Assembly: GCA_024509875.1 (NCBI GenBank)
Contig: JAMPIV010008058.1
Location: 509,501 to 573,500, forward strand
DNA length: 64,000 bases
Origin: Oreohelix idahoensis
Lineage: Eukaryota > Mollusca > Gastropoda > Stylommatophora > Oreohelicidae
Reading direction: 5' to 3'
Shown: in pieces, positions 1 through 11,062 of the stretch
How the letters are laid out: each line of letters starts with the position of its first letter
Position numbering within the stretch: position 1 is the stretch's first letter
Made by a program: the position numbers and the translations under genes
Notes under the pieces: model-generated
The model's database searches: none
What the model was told of the DNA's origin: nothing
Seen by the model: only the letters and a program-made list of their open reading frames with translations

Positions 1-440
1 CATTGCTTTATTGCACCTTATTTGAGGGACCTGACGGAAAACGCGCCAGTGTCAAATTTCATTGCATCAGCCAGCACGTCTATGCCTTCTAGGAGTAACC
101 AGTAATTACGGCGGGGGGAAGCTTTCTCACGCAAGACGATGTTCAAAATTGCGTCACACATGCTCAGAGGTCAGGGAGAGAATTTACGTGTGATTACGTC
201 AACGGGGATATCCCATCCAATGATTTAGAACACGTGAGAAGAGATTCATAAAATCTAGAAGCTTAGACGAAAACTTCACTTACACGCACGACTTCTGGGC
301 CGAATGCATCTACATGGCGAGGAATTCTACATTACAAGCACTTTGGTATTAACCAAGCGGTGTTGTATGATTTCACTCTGTGCGGGTTCGTATAGACTTC
401 GCAAAATATGTACGTAGAATATTCATTGGTATAAATGTAT
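1..440. other. no recognisable feature
   Basis: AT-rich single-copy-looking sequence with no open frame of interest and no repeat that I can match elsewhere in the window. Confidence 0.4.
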
Positions 441-449
441 TGCTATTCT

Positions 450-650
450 TAATATGTGTGGTGAAGTGGGATGTTATAAATATTTATAGGGGACTTAGTG
501 TACTGACTGAGATCAGCTGTGAAGGTATCTGTATCTAATAGGTGTAGTGTTTTGCAGATAACCTTACTTGCTACCACATTATACCTCAGTCAGAATTATT
601 CTGGAATATTGTGATGACTACGTTAAATGTCTAGGGTATGTATTTGATGA
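450..650 (-). repeat. diverged LTR remnant related to elements B and C
   Basis: Blocks of this stretch line up by eye with the U5-side part of the LTR at 58395-58545: AGCTGTGAAGG, then CTTGCTACCAC with a following ACCTCA, then a GACTACGT...TGTCTAGGGTA block, in the same order and similar spacing. Both ends and any target-site duplication are lost. I infer an old LTR fragment of the same gypsy lineage. An alignment is needed to fix its borders. Confidence 0.5.
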
Positions 651-659
651 AGTGTAAGT

Positions 660-3020
660 CACAACAACAACAGACAGATAAACAATTTAATTTATTCCAC
701 CACACTTGACAACACTGTGACACTCGTACACATTTAACACTCTATAAGAATATCTTAAATGAGTCATTGGTAAATTTTCAAATATCAATATGTATTAAGT
801 ACTTTCATTAATATATGTGTCCTGATTCAAATACAAAGTGAACCAGGAATCACAATCAATTGTAATTACAATTTATATGTACAGAATTTATCAATATGAA
901 CCTTGTAGTGACATATTTTATTAATATTATCCTATGTGTGTCAGTTGTGTAGTAGTACTATGAGGTAATACTGGTTTTGTTTTTTCAAGCTCTGTTGGTA
1001 TTTGTCATCATGATTTCAAGTGTTTGTTTCTGTTGGAACTAGTATTGGAGATGTTCTCAGTTCCTGGCATTAAAACAATTAATTTCCCCTCTTATTTTAT
1101 TATAAAGTCACTTTTAGAGGGGGGGGGGGGGCATAATGTTGAGCTCCGCTGGCCACAGACTCTTATCTTTCGTGATGGCGGCAGGAAAAGACTCCTCTGC
1201 TCGATAGCCTCCCTGTGTTCTGGAGACACCTCACTGTTTGCTATATGGACCAAGGAGTATGCTGTCCACCTCTGGATTCAGCAAAGCTCTGACCAGGTGC
1301 TGCTCAATAACTTTAGGACCACAGTCCCACAATTCATGGAAATAATACACAGTTACGTTGACTGGCAATGAATATAGCACAATTTCGATCTGCCGATGTC
1401 CCAGGCTTTTATTTAGAAAAATATGCACTGGCGCTCAACAAACTGGTTCTTTAGTAAGTTTATTTGAAAATGTGGTGCTGACCTGACGCCTCTGATTGAC
1501 TATATTCGCAGGTCTAACCAATCGAGCCATGTTTACACAGCTTTTCAAAAAAGTACTCCTACTCACGTTTCCCCTAACAACAAAGAAGTAGTATTTATAG
1601 TCCGACTAATCGTGTTTAGCCTTACATTTACTTTCCGCCAATCAAATAGGAGGTAACATGTCAGCCTATTTCCCGTACAATGGTGGTGTGAAAATCTGCC
1701 ACTGAGCGATTCTGATTTTGGTGTTGTCTGACAGCACCATTATTTTATTTTGGCTATAATTTGTTAATTCCTAGACTATTTGCGTAACGTTTAACATATT
1801 CTTTGTCAGCACGTCCTAAGGAACCCAAATATATAAGTTTTAAGGGAGCTAAGTGGCGGCGTTCAAAATATGTATTTTCTTCTAGGATAGTTGTGCTGTT
1901 ACCACCTCCTCACTTCCAAACTTTTAGGGTGTCTGCTGTACTGTCATACTAATGTCAGGATTTCGGACATAAAACAGTAGAATGTCATGTTTCCCAATAT
2001 GCATTTTTCAGGTTTTTAAACATAACTCTCGTCTGAGTAGTGTTTTTTTTTATCACTGTCGATTTGAAAAAAGCTAGTGCTTGTGGCCTTACACGCGTGA
2101 TGGTAGTAATTGTGTATTGTGAGACTGTGGTAGTATTGCCTGCGTTCCGGCTTTCAGCCCCTCCCTTTCTTTCTATCCTTAGTCCATCTGTCTTTCGTTT
2201 TTAGTAACATAGTGTATAAAATGACATGAATGGAATTTTAAATCTAGGTCAGCTTGCGTATCTCAAGGTTTGTCTTAGAAAGGCAGTACACGTTTTATCG
2301 TAGAAAGCGGGTATTGAAGCAGTAGGCTTTTACTATCAACGTGAAACGTTACAATTTGCAGACGAATTAGAAAACAAGGGGGATTTCGAGTACAGTCATT
2401 GTGACAGTACTGTTCTTTACCATTCTTCTTTCCTTTTATTAAATTTATTTGTTAGGCTTTACGTTTACGTTTTAATTTATATATGTGGATTAGAATTTCT
2501 CACGACAATATGATCTAAACATGTGCTATGTAAATGTATTATATTTTATTGCTATTCATCATTGTGTGAAGGAACGGACTATGATTGTAGAACACAGTTC
2601 TTGTGAAAGAAGACTGACTAAACCAAGTAACTCCTGAAGTTACATAGGCCTAAGTTTACCTGTCATGTCTTGACTGTGAGAAAGTGAGACATCAGTCCTT
2701 TACTATGGTTTGGAGCAATTGAGACATGATTTACAGATGAAATTCAGCATTTAGTATAGATTATTTTATATTTATGAATCACATTTGTGTTAGTTTGATA
2801 AGTTGTTAGTATTAACTTATAATATAAATATATTACTTAATGAACAGTGCTGATGTACCTTTTGGTTCACATATGTATTTTTATTTGGTGAATCCACTTA
2901 TGATTTGTTTAATATATTAATTGAGGCACACATTGTTAGATTTGCATCCAACACAATCTGATGTTGTATAGGATGGAATTGTGTTTGGTTTGCCAGTAGA
3001 GTATGATGGCTAAGGCGAAG
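660..3020. other. unassigned AT-rich DNA, no supported gene
   Basis: No coding frame with family features. A run of 13 G lies at 1119-1131. A 115-codon open frame at 1024-1371 crosses that run and resembles nothing I know, so I do not call it a gene. The rest is low-complexity AT-rich sequence. Confidence 0.4.
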
Positions 3021-3024
3021 CCTA

Positions 3025-3245
3025 CGTCACCTTCCTGTGAAAAACTGCGTTTTTCATTTGGAGCGGGGGGTAATGTCATGAGATACATGACGTGTATACA
3101 TGTGTGTGGGTAGAGAATGTTGTAACCTGTTAGTGTATTATTATTGAAGTATGCAAGCTTGGAATGTTACATTTAAAAGTTCACTGTATAGAAGCACGCA
3201 GCATGGTTGAAGAATACTCAGGGGCGTTCATGTGTGAATTGAGGT
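3025..3245 (+). repeat. gypsy polypurine tract and start of a 3' LTR (remnant)
   Basis: A purine-rich GGAGCGGGGGGTAA at about 3059-3073 is followed directly by TGTCATGAG at 3074, the usual polypurine-tract/3' LTR border of a Ty3/gypsy element. The sequence just upstream (AAAACTGCGTTTTTCATTTG) has a close counterpart on the minus strand at about 19895-19915, which is also followed by a G-rich tract and TGTCA. The two sites therefore look like related elements. The LTR cannot be followed beyond the LINE fragment at 3246. Established: this border layout. Inferred: the element. Confidence 0.45.
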
Positions 3246-3735
3246 TTACGGGCACTGCACGGTGCTTACGAAATCTATCCCGTGACATCCATTTGGGAGC
3301 TCATTATACTGGGGAACAAGGTCCGTAACACAACCCACGCCCCCTTTAGCTCTTTCAGATGTGGGTACACCACTGTAGAGCAGCGTATTACCATCGAGAT
3401 CAATGACTCCTTGTCCTTTTTTCTTCGTTTCCGTTATAGCCAGGATTTCTAGTTTTGCTTTTCTCATCTCTTCCACCAGCTCCTCTTCTTTCCCATTTAT
3501 ACTTTTTGTGTTCCAAGTTCCATAAGTCGTAGTCCGTAGTCCGTTCCAGTTCGTCGCCTTTAGAATCAGTCCGGTTTTCTCTCTTGTATTTCTCATAATC
3601 AAAAGTTTAAAGCAAACAGGTGATTGGCCTGGATTGACTTTGCATGTGGAGGGGCTACCTCCTTACGGCCTCCATACAGGCCGCCCTCCTCCTTTTTCAG
3701 CCGGGCTTGGGACCGGCCTAGGCGGAGTTGTAAAT
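3246..3735 (-). pseudogene. LINE apurinic endonuclease N-terminus (RTE-like), truncated
   Basis: The frame from 3602 down to 3246 encodes 118 aa resembling the start of the exonuclease-endonuclease-phosphatase domain of non-LTR retrotransposons. It shows a TWNTKSINGKEEEL segment, an AITETK strand carrying the metal-binding Glu, and an AKGGVGC motif. Such fragments are often annotated as craniofacial-development-protein-2-like. Upstream on the minus strand (3735-3603) is a GC-rich leader with GGTCCCAAGCCCGG, typical of RTE 5' regions. The copy ends abruptly at 3246, well before the catalytic Asp/His motifs and the whole RT, so it is a dead fragment. Confidence 0.75.
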
Positions 3736-3739
3736 TAGG

Positions 3740-4030
3740 AACATTAAAGAAGACATTTAAGTAAGAGGTAGGGGTCTAAAGGTTAATTAGTAAACAAGTT
3801 GGTGTGATGTAGCCGTGAGATCACAAGGGCTCCATAAAAAAATAGATGACTAAGAATAGGAGAAGATAAGTGACTGGGCCCAGGTCAGTTGGCCAGACCA
3901 ATTAGAAGGAAAGGACTGTTAGTGGTCAACGGGGGAAATGGAAAAATAGTGTTTTTCCACGGGCAGTTGATGTAGAACCATGGGTAGGTAAGGATGTTTT
4001 TTTGTATACACTAAGGTGTATCCACACAAC
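3740..4030. other. no recognisable feature
   Basis: AT-rich DNA between the LINE fragment and an inverted repeat; nothing supported. Confidence 0.4.
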
Positions 4031-4037
4031 AACAATA

Positions 4038-4186
4038 CTCTTAAATAAATAATGAAGGAAACCCGAGTCCTGTGGATAGTAAATAAATAAGTAAATAAAT
4101 AAATAAAGGTAATTAACAGGTACTTATTTATGTATTTACTATCCGCAGGACTCATGTTTCCTTCATTATTTATTCATTATTTATTT
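4038..4186. repeat. inverted repeat / fold-back element
   Basis: About 55 bp at 4043-4100 (core CCCGAGTCCTGTGGATAGTA, then AAATA repeats) are repeated in reverse complement at about 4119-4186, separated by roughly 20 bp. A related single arm lies at about 34948-35010 (GAGGAAACCTGAGTC followed by an AAATA-rich tail and AAGGTAATTAA). It behaves like a small MITE-like or fold-back family. No terminal target duplication could be identified. Confidence 0.6.
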
Positions 4187-4319
4187 ATTTATTTAACTAG
4201 AAGAGACAGATTGGTACAGTACCATCCTTCTACCAATAACCTATTGGCACTTACCAGCATTACCAGGCTGTCCCACTGCATCTCTGTGTTCCATGTTTTC
4301 ACACTTAATGTTGTTTAAT

Positions 4320-4414
4320 ATGCTGTAGTTAGATTTGTTTAAGAAGTGACAAAACTGCATTATCTGAGTATAGAAGCTTCTTAGCTCATTTGTGTTCTTT
4401 AATGCATTAAACCC
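4320..4414. other. short unassigned flank of element A
   Basis: AT-rich flank with nothing supported; its last bases abut the target-site duplication of element A. Confidence 0.4.
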
Positions 4415-4419
4415 AGGAG
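4415..4419. repeat. target-site duplication of element A (left copy)
   Basis: AGGAG directly precedes the LTR terminus TGTCGTAG. The same five bases follow the other terminus at 13709-13713. Confidence 0.8.
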
Positions 4420-4920
4420 TGTCGTAGATTTTAGATAGGAGAATTAAGACTTAGGTTGGTCCCTTCTGAATAGATTAGAATCAGTGATAGTCACAGTGCG
4501 AATTAGTAATAGCAATAGATTTCCACGAGTGAGGCGGTAGAATAGTGATAGAGGCTGTCTCTGAGATGCGAGAAATCTTCTCTCTCTTTCACCTGTCTTC
4601 TACGACAGATTTTAAGCAGTCAGACAGTCTACCACATATACATTAAATATATGTATATCAACAGATCTCTACCCACTCACGTGCACGCACATACAGTGAC
4701 GACAGGTAGACACACAGACGTGGGGAAACTATAACAATGATTATATAGCTATTTAGAACGAGCTGACCAACACGATTATCAAGTTCAAGAGAGATTTTAA
4801 TTATCATTTAAAATCTGCTCACAACACCAAAGAAAATACATCAAGGAAAAAAAAACATATATACGAATAGTCATGAAAAATCAATGAATTTCTACCAGGA
4901 TGGTAGACCCGTTATGATCT
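4420..4920 (-). repeat. element A 3' LTR, U5-side part (501 bp)
   Basis: Nearly identical to 11063-11562, with scattered single differences. It starts at the exact LTR terminus. It ends at GATCTG, where the intact LTR continues but this copy jumps into gag sequence at 4921, which is one inversion breakpoint. Confidence 0.85.
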
Positions 4921-7812
4921 GAGAAGGAGAGACAGCATGAGAGGGAGAGGGAGGAGAGACAGCATGAGAAGGAGAGGGAGGAGAGACAGCATGAGGAAAG
5001 AGAGAAACAGAGACAGCACGAGTTGGCACTTAAAACTCTAGAGTTTCAAAGTCGTGGTGCTGCCTCTACCTCCAGCAGTGGAGAGTCTTCTCCTCATTCT
5101 TCCTTAACTGATCCTTCTAACACTCAATCTACTTATCTCACTGCTATGTCTTTTCCGCTAGAATCTTTCCCTTGTCCTAATGAGAAGATTGACACTTGGC
5201 TAGAAAAATTTGAGAAAATTGCAACTCTGTACGGTTTAGAGAGGTCGCGTTGGAATGTGAAGCTTTCTCAAGCTTTGAAAAGTTCGGCGTATGATGTTTA
5301 CGCCAAACTGGAAAGCAGCCAACAAGACAACTATGATGTGTTGAAGAAAGCGTTACTGGAGCGCTTTGAAATGAACGCGCGAAAGTTTTTGCAACTGTTT
5401 CGCAACAGCAGGAAGGAGAATTCTGAAACTTTTCAGCAGTTCTCATCTCGTTTGAAGGGATATCTGACAAAGTGCCTAGAGCTCTCGCAGCTCCCCTCTA
5501 CCTATGAAGGTCTTGAGGAATTTGTTTTAACAGAACAAATAAAGAACACACTGTCTGCAGATACCAGGAGATTTCTAGCTGAGCAGGGTGCAGAAAAGCT
5601 CGAAGACATCTTAGAGAAGTCTGAGCGTTACCATAATGCGCTGGCTGAACTACCGGCCACTAAGCGGAAACCGACAGAGGAGCATTTTCGAAAAAATAAT
5701 CTAGAGCAACCTTTTCATGCTTCGAATCAGAATAACCACAGAGAAACTGGACCTCAAAACCCCCCTCCTGAAAACTCCAAGTTCTACAAGAACAAGTACC
5801 CCAACCACCCCAAACAGTCTGATCAACCCGACCGCCCTACATGGCAGCGCAGCCAGAAAGGACAAGGTGGCAAAGGGAAAACCCCTGAGCACGGGACATA
5901 TGATCAGACCGAGCACACCGAGCCGAAACGCATCGGATGCTTATTGACAGTCTCGCAAGGCGGAATTGTTCACATTGATTCCAAACCTGTTGGGGATAGA
6001 CCCTCAACGCGAGATACTGTTATTTTGAACGGTTCTCAAAGTCTTTGTTTATTTGACACAGGGCTTTCTTTTGATTGCATTGTTGCCAGAAACCTGGTTA
6101 AACCCGGTCAAGAGACAGGAGCGACCGTCAAACTTTGTGGAGTCTCTAAGAGTGATGCACCTACAGCGCTTCCCATCGCACTGGTGGAGATACACTCTGA
6201 TTTTGTCAGAGGCGTGATCAAAGCGGCTGTTATGGATGATCCCATCTACCCAGTCATACTTGGCGGGAGATACGTGTATATTGGGAAATCGGAAGAGCCG
6301 ATTGTGGCAGCAGTAACTACAAGAGGGCAAACCATGAAGGAACGGGAGCCTGCGCCTAATTTGTTCCCTATGGGACTTAAAGAAGCGCAACAAAAGGACC
6401 CTACTTTGGCACCCTGCTTTAGGAAACTGCCCATGGCTAACGAACCCAGACAGCACGGGGACATTTTTTCTAAGGATGGCGTACTTTATCGCAGAACGGG
6501 CAAGCCTGACCAAGGTTACAACCAGCTCCTAGTACCGAGACAGTACAGAAGCCAAATCCTAGAAATGGGGCACTCTCTTCCCTTCAGCGGACATATGGGA
6601 CAGAACGCCACAAACCAACGGATAACTACTCATTATTGGTGGCCAGGAGTAAATACTGAGATTATCAGGTATGTCAAATCCTGTGCCCAGTGCCAACGTG
6701 TACCACCCAAGCAACGGACACCCCCAGTCTCGCTGGGTGAAATGCCAATAGTGGGTACACCATTCGAACGGGTTGTGATCGACATTTTAGGGCCTTTCGA
6801 AAGGACTAAAAGAAGGAACAGGTTTATCCTGACCTTAGTCGATACATGCACTTTATGGGCAGAAGCTATACCGCTAACATGCGCAGATGCCAAGCATGTC
6901 GCAGAAGCCCTCGTGCAGATTTTCACTCGGTTGGGATTCCCTCAGCAAGTGCTGACGGATAACAGATCCCCATACCGAAACCTGTTGATGGATGAGATCG
7001 TGAAGATCTTGAGGACCAAACACATCTACACGAAGCCATATGCTCCGGCCGGAAATTGGCTCGTGGAACGTGTTAACGGAAACCTCAACATGATGTTAAG
7101 TAGACTGGCACAAGTGAAACCTGAAGATTGGGATTGTTGCATTCCGGCAGCTTTATTTGGGTACAGAGAATCTCCTCATACTTCCACAGGATTTCCGCCA
7201 GCTACGCTTTTATTCGGCAGACCCATTAAGGGCCCGCTCGAAGCCTTACTTTGGTCGCTGACAGACCAGAAGGCTGATGAGACAGTCGTCTCAGCAAGCA
7301 AATACGTATCGGATTTAAAGGAAAGGTTGAAACTAGGATGGGACCTAGCAACGACTAACTTTAAGCGAGCACGCACAAAGCACGCTAACCGATACAGGAA
7401 AGTCGCGAAAGAAAGAGAACTGGAAGCAGGAGAGAAAGTTTTGGTGTTACTCCCTACCGGAAACAACCAACTGAAGATCGGATGGCAAGGTCCGTTTACC
7501 GTCCTGAAAAAGATTTCTAAGGCTAACTACCAGATCTCTATTCAAGGGAAGGAGAAGGTTTTCCATTTAAATCTGTTAAAGAGATACTTGGAAAGACCAG
7601 TGCCAACCTCCGACCATCTCCTGACGATCGCCAGAGCTGACGAAGATGATGATAGTGGCAGGGATATTCCACCGCTATCACAGGAAATCTTTCAAAAATG
7701 TCAGAAGCGGCGACGCTCTTTCAAGCGCGCATGGGAGACATTCCAGAGGAAGGAAACTTTGGGGAGTAGACTTCATGAAGAGGACTTGCAGAGAGATGGA
7801 GGGGGAAGATGA
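4921..7812 (+). CDS. element A Gag-protease-integrase polyprotein (N-terminus displaced, no RT)
   Basis: The frame is open from the inversion breakpoint (about 4918) to the stop at 7812. The true start codon lies on the other strand at 10221. Counting from codon 5023: upstream ERQHE-type charged coiled coil; capsid-like region about 45-205, similar to elements B and C and to the SCAN fold; protease with DTG at 345-347 and VILGG at 411-415; integrase HHCC zinc finger H517, H524, C554, C557; catalytic D587, D646, E682 (DD35E); C-terminal GPF module at 823-825. The usual TDNG is TDNR (R648). There is no CCHC knuckle. After the integrase tail the frame ends within about 70 codons, close to the PPT, so RT and RNase H are absent rather than merely frameshifted. 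Role: capsid, processing and cDNA integration. Confidence 0.85.
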   Translation, partial: EKERQHEREREERQHEKEREERQHEEREKQRQHELALKTLEFQSRGAASTSSSGESSPHSSLTDPSNTQSTYLTAMSFPLESFPCPNEKIDTWLEKFEKIATLYGLERSRWNVKLSQALKSSAYDVYAKLESSQQDNYDVLKKALLERFEMNARKFLQLFRNSRKENSETFQQFSSRLKGYLTKCLELSQLPSTYEGLEEFVLTEQIKNTLSADTRRFLAEQGAEKLEDILEKSERYHNALAELPATKRKPTEEHFRKNNLEQPFHASNQNNHRETGPQNPPPENSKFYKNKYPNHPKQSDQPDRPTWQRSQKGQGGKGKTPEHGTYDQTEHTEPKRIGCLLTVSQGGIVHIDSKPVGDRPSTRDTVILNGSQSLCLFDTGLSFDCIVARNLVKPGQETGATVKLCGVSKSDAPTALPIALVEIHSDFVRGVIKAAVMDDPIYPVILGGRYVYIGKSEEPIVAAVTTRGQTMKEREPAPNLFPMGLKEAQQKDPTLAPCFRKLPMANEPRQHGDIFSKDGVLYRRTGKPDQGYNQLLVPRQYRSQILEMGHSLPFSGHMGQNATNQRITTHYWWPGVNTEIIRYVKSCAQCQRVPPKQRTPPVSLGEMPIVGTPFERVVIDILGPFERTKRRNRFILTLVDTCTLWAEAIPLTCADAKHVAEALVQIFTRLGFPQQVLTDNRSPYRNLLMDEIVKILRTKHIYTKPYAPAGNWLVERVNGNLNMMLSRLAQVKPEDWDCCIPAALFGYRESPHTSTGFPPATLLFGRPIKGPLEALLWSLTDQKADETVVSASKYVSDLKERLKLGWDLATTNFKRARTKHANRYRKVAKERELEAGEKVLVLLPTGNNQLKIGWQGPFTVLKKISKANYQISIQGKEKVFHLNLLKRYLERPVPTSDHLLTIARADEDDDSGRDIPPLSQEIFQKCQKRRRSFKRAWETFQRKETLGSRLHEEDLQRDGGGR

Positions 7813-7892
7813 GATGGAAGAAGACAGACACCCCGAAGCTACGGTTATAGGAAATTTAATTCCATAACGTAGACATGGAGTGCTTCCATATC

Positions 7893-7908
7893 TTAAGGGG
7901 GGACGTCC
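7893..7908 (+). promoter_or_regulatory. element A polypurine tract
   Basis: TTAAGGGGGGACG lies just before the LTR start TGTCACGTAGG at 7909. This is the priming site for plus-strand cDNA synthesis in this retroelement class. It is in plus orientation because it lies inside the inverted block. Confidence 0.7.
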
Positions 7909-10006
7909 TGTCACGTAGGTTTTTATTATTAAATTGCCTATAGCGTCTTCCTATTCTTTCACCCGAATTCTTAATTTTGTTATCTCTCTTTATTTCCTTT
8001 TCCTGTATATTTTGCATCCATTCGTTTGCGAAATATATTTTCATTAAATTCCTTAACGTTACCTGTTTCTTTTCTCAAAACGGAGAATCGCAATAGTGAT
8101 TCTATTACATAGATGTCAGTCAGACGAGAAGTGCGATTAAGTTGCAGTCCATCTCAGACATAGGGCCGACTTATCGTTATAGCATTTTCACCTGTCACAG
8201 CGGTTTTCCTAGGCTGAGTTTCTGGGCAGTGTGAAAATAGCTTTCAATCCCGCCAGAGGCGTGAATCGCGGCAGACATTGCTCGCTAGAGCAGACTGAGT
8301 GTCGGGGTTCCCGCATCTGACACCCATGCTCCACGGCGCAGTTTCAGACATTTGTCTGGGAATTCCACCTGAAAAGACACCCACTGTTGGCCGGGTCAGC
8401 GCGAGGTGCGGAAATGCAGAAGTGTCAGTTATGTAAGACGTCTAGTAATGGTAATGTTAAATGTAAGGTGTTTTACACGGGAAAAGGGGAGATGATTTCG
8501 GAGTTTGAGAAAATGTGGGAGTGTTTGCCCCTGTCTTCAAATATCCACCCAGGAGCTGAAATCTGATTTCATTTCAGTCTCCAACATCTTCAGTAGACGG
8601 AACACGCGTGCTTAGCGAATGAACCTTGTATATCGAATTTCATAGTTCTCGTCAGATTTGTGACGAGCTTCTAACTACCTATCTAGTGAATTATCCTAGT
8701 CGTGGTGTTACCGTAGTGCTAAGGTGAGATTAATATAATAGATATCTAGTATTTTGGAAAGTGTTTAAAGCGTTAAATCGCTCATTTCATTTTAACCAGT
8801 TTCTTTTGAACAGAGTGCTTAATTTACAGTTTGTTATATTCTCTAGTCGACGAGTTACAGTGAAAATACATAATAAATTATATCTTTAGCTTACTAAACA
8901 AGTAGCTATAAGGAATTTAACTTAACGGCTAAATACTCAGTCGAAACTGTTTTAATAACAAACTTATAAATGCTAGACGCGACATCAGTGAGTATTGACG
9001 GAATACGCATGATATTCCTAATTCGTGATGATCGATTTTTTTATATAACTTATTTCTCGGGAAGTTTTAAATTATAAGTCAAGCGGTCGGCTTGCTATTT
9101 AAAATGTAAGTTATATTGAGTACATAATATGTAAATGATTTATATGTGCTTTTCCTTTTATTCAGGAAATACTGGGGTGACCCGAACTTTACCGGCGTTT
9201 AATAAGAGTTTCATACTTGTGAAGAAATAGACAGTCCTTATTTTGAACCACGTGGGTTTTCTCAAGTAACACTGGTCTGACAGTGCATATGCCCACAGAG
9301 TTAGACAGAAATACTATATCCCACTAACGGGTTTTCAAAGACTGTAATGATCAATACTGGGCCTGTGATCCAGATCTTAAATTCTTCCATAAACTCTACG
9401 TAAATTTTCTGCCTGGCGGCGTGAATATTACAAGAAATAACATTAACATTGTCCGATTAGATTATTTCGTGGACAAATCTGTGGTGTGACCAAGGTAAAT
9501 CCTATACTGAGAGAAGGCACCGACCTGACATTCCTATTACTAGAAATCCTAAGCTATTGACACGGTGCTCGCTGTAAACTTTTATGCCTGAAAAAAATAA
9601 AATTTTAATGTGACATAGACAGATATCCTATAATAAGAAATACCAAGGAAACGTTCCCCGAAGCAGTGAATTCTATCTGACTTTTTGGAGCTGGGGTTTT
9701 CTTGGCTACGACTACCTCTGGTGATTCTTTATGTGAATGTCCTAACAAAATTGTGTTTCCAGATATGTCTACCAAAGCAGTGAGTATGTGCACGTGTACA
9801 CGGCTGGATGTCTAGAGTGAATGTAGGACTGAGTGATTTCACCATTGTTGTAATTTGGCACCCATTTTTGGCTGTCCTAATTGTATTATGCAAGTAGTGC
9901 TAACCATATTTTCCCTTAGAATAGATCAGAGTATATCTAAGTCTATCCATACCTTTAACGGGGAAAATCATTGGATTTCCGCTAATGTATCATTGATCCT
10001 CTTTGG
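7909..10006 (+). repeat. element A 3' LTR, U3-side part (2.1 kb), inverted
   Basis: Reverse complement of 11612-13708 over its whole length, with differences of a few percent by eye. Small open frames in it (62 codons at 8044-7856 and 9793-9605 on the minus strand) recur in the partner LTR. They show no protein family features, and I treat them as non-coding LTR sequence. It ends where homology passes into gag at about 10000-10029. Confidence 0.85.
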
Positions 10007-10221
10007 GCCATCATCTTTTTCCTAAACAGCATTTCCTCACCCATCTTCCTCTGCTCTAATAGACGGTCTTCCGCTGCTTTCCTCTCCACCGCTTTTTCTC
10101 TCTGCTCCGCATCATATCTGTCAAGTTCTTCGTTGACAAACGCTTTCGCTTCTTCTCCTTGTAATCCCTCTTCCTTTGCTTCCTGTCTTAGGATCTGCCT
10201 AAGCTTCGCCCTCTCTGCCAT
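10007..10221 (-). CDS. element A Gag N-terminus (separated from its gene by the inversion)
   Basis: An ATG at 10221 opens a frame starting MAERAKLRQILRQEAKEEG, very like the start of element B Gag (MAELAKFRSAAVLTAKEMG). It is followed by a charged helix of the kind that continues as ERQHE repeats from 4921. The reading frame runs into inverted LTR at about 10006 and stops at 9982 after about 79 codons. The start is supported by its position 840 bp downstream of the primer-binding site and by the match to B. As it stands it can give only a short truncated peptide. Confidence 0.75.
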
Positions 10222-10904
10222 AATAAGTCAGTGACTGAGACAAGTGGAGAAGGAAAATAAGAAAAGGATACACTGGTTCCTACCTCTTGCGAGAGAATAC
10301 CAAATAAAAGATGATATATTTAACCCTGGGATACCTCCTCCAAAATAAAAATCTAACTATCGCAGCTATTAATCGGCAATAAAGCACCTAATGCAAAACA
10401 CGACTACGCCAACTAAATAGTAGTTAAGATTTACTCACTGAAAAATAAGTTGCTACAGTGGAAAACACAATGATTATAGCAAAAATTTCGGAGGAAAAAA
10501 AATCCCCTTAATTTTTAATCCACTATCAAGTTTACCCCTGAAGACAGTTAGGGTGAGGGAGGCAATTAATCTGAACAAATAGTCCGAAACGCACTCCTTA
10601 ACTTAGTTCAAACACTTTCCTGCTTCAGAACCCTTGTGAATGTTATACACTCACAAAACTTTACCAGCGTTTAGTATTACAAAATCAGTAATTAACGTAT
10701 ATTCCGACAAAATCAACCTGTAAACCAAATGTATAATGCTTCTTAATGCTGTGGAAAAAACAATTATTAGTCGTGTGGTCAGCACGCCCATAAAACAGAT
10801 CGTTAGTCTAGGGGATAAATTATTTTTAAAAGATACAAAACTCACAAGACATCACACTCTTACTCTATATCAGAATAAAGAATCTTAAAGACGAACTGAT
10901 ATTT
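10222..10904 (-). other. element A untranslated leader
   Basis: About 680 bp between the primer-binding repeats and the Gag start, with no open frame of interest. In gypsy elements this segment normally carries packaging signals. None can be identified by reading. Confidence 0.5.
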
Positions 10905-11062
10905 GTCGTCTCGTCTTCCTATTCAAAGTTCAAAAACCGGAAACGAGCGACCATTTGTCGTACTCGTCTTCCTATTCTAAGTTCTAAAATTCGTCGGGCG
11001 AGACCCCATTTGTCGTATCGTCTTAGGATTTTGGGTTCAATTCCCGGTAACGAGCAACCATT
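10905..11062 (-). repeat. tRNA-Pro-like primer-binding site, tandemly triplicated
   Basis: On the minus strand, right after the LTR end (…CTACGACA, AA), a TGG-starting unit of about 50 bp is repeated three times, each preceded by ACGACAAA. Read on the plus strand, each unit resembles the 3' half of a tRNA ending in CCA. Unit 3 (about 11013-11060) contains GGGTTCAATTCCCGG, a T-arm, and a TTAGG box like a proline anticodon loop. Unit 2 ends GGGCGAGACCCCA and unit 1 ends ACGAGCGACCA. The closest primer tRNA I know is tRNA-Pro. The match extends well beyond a usual 18-nt primer-binding site. Confidence 0.6.

Noticed and set aside
11013..11060. A functional tRNA gene
   Set aside because: Only a 3' half is present, CCA is encoded, and it sits at the LTR border as a primer-binding site.
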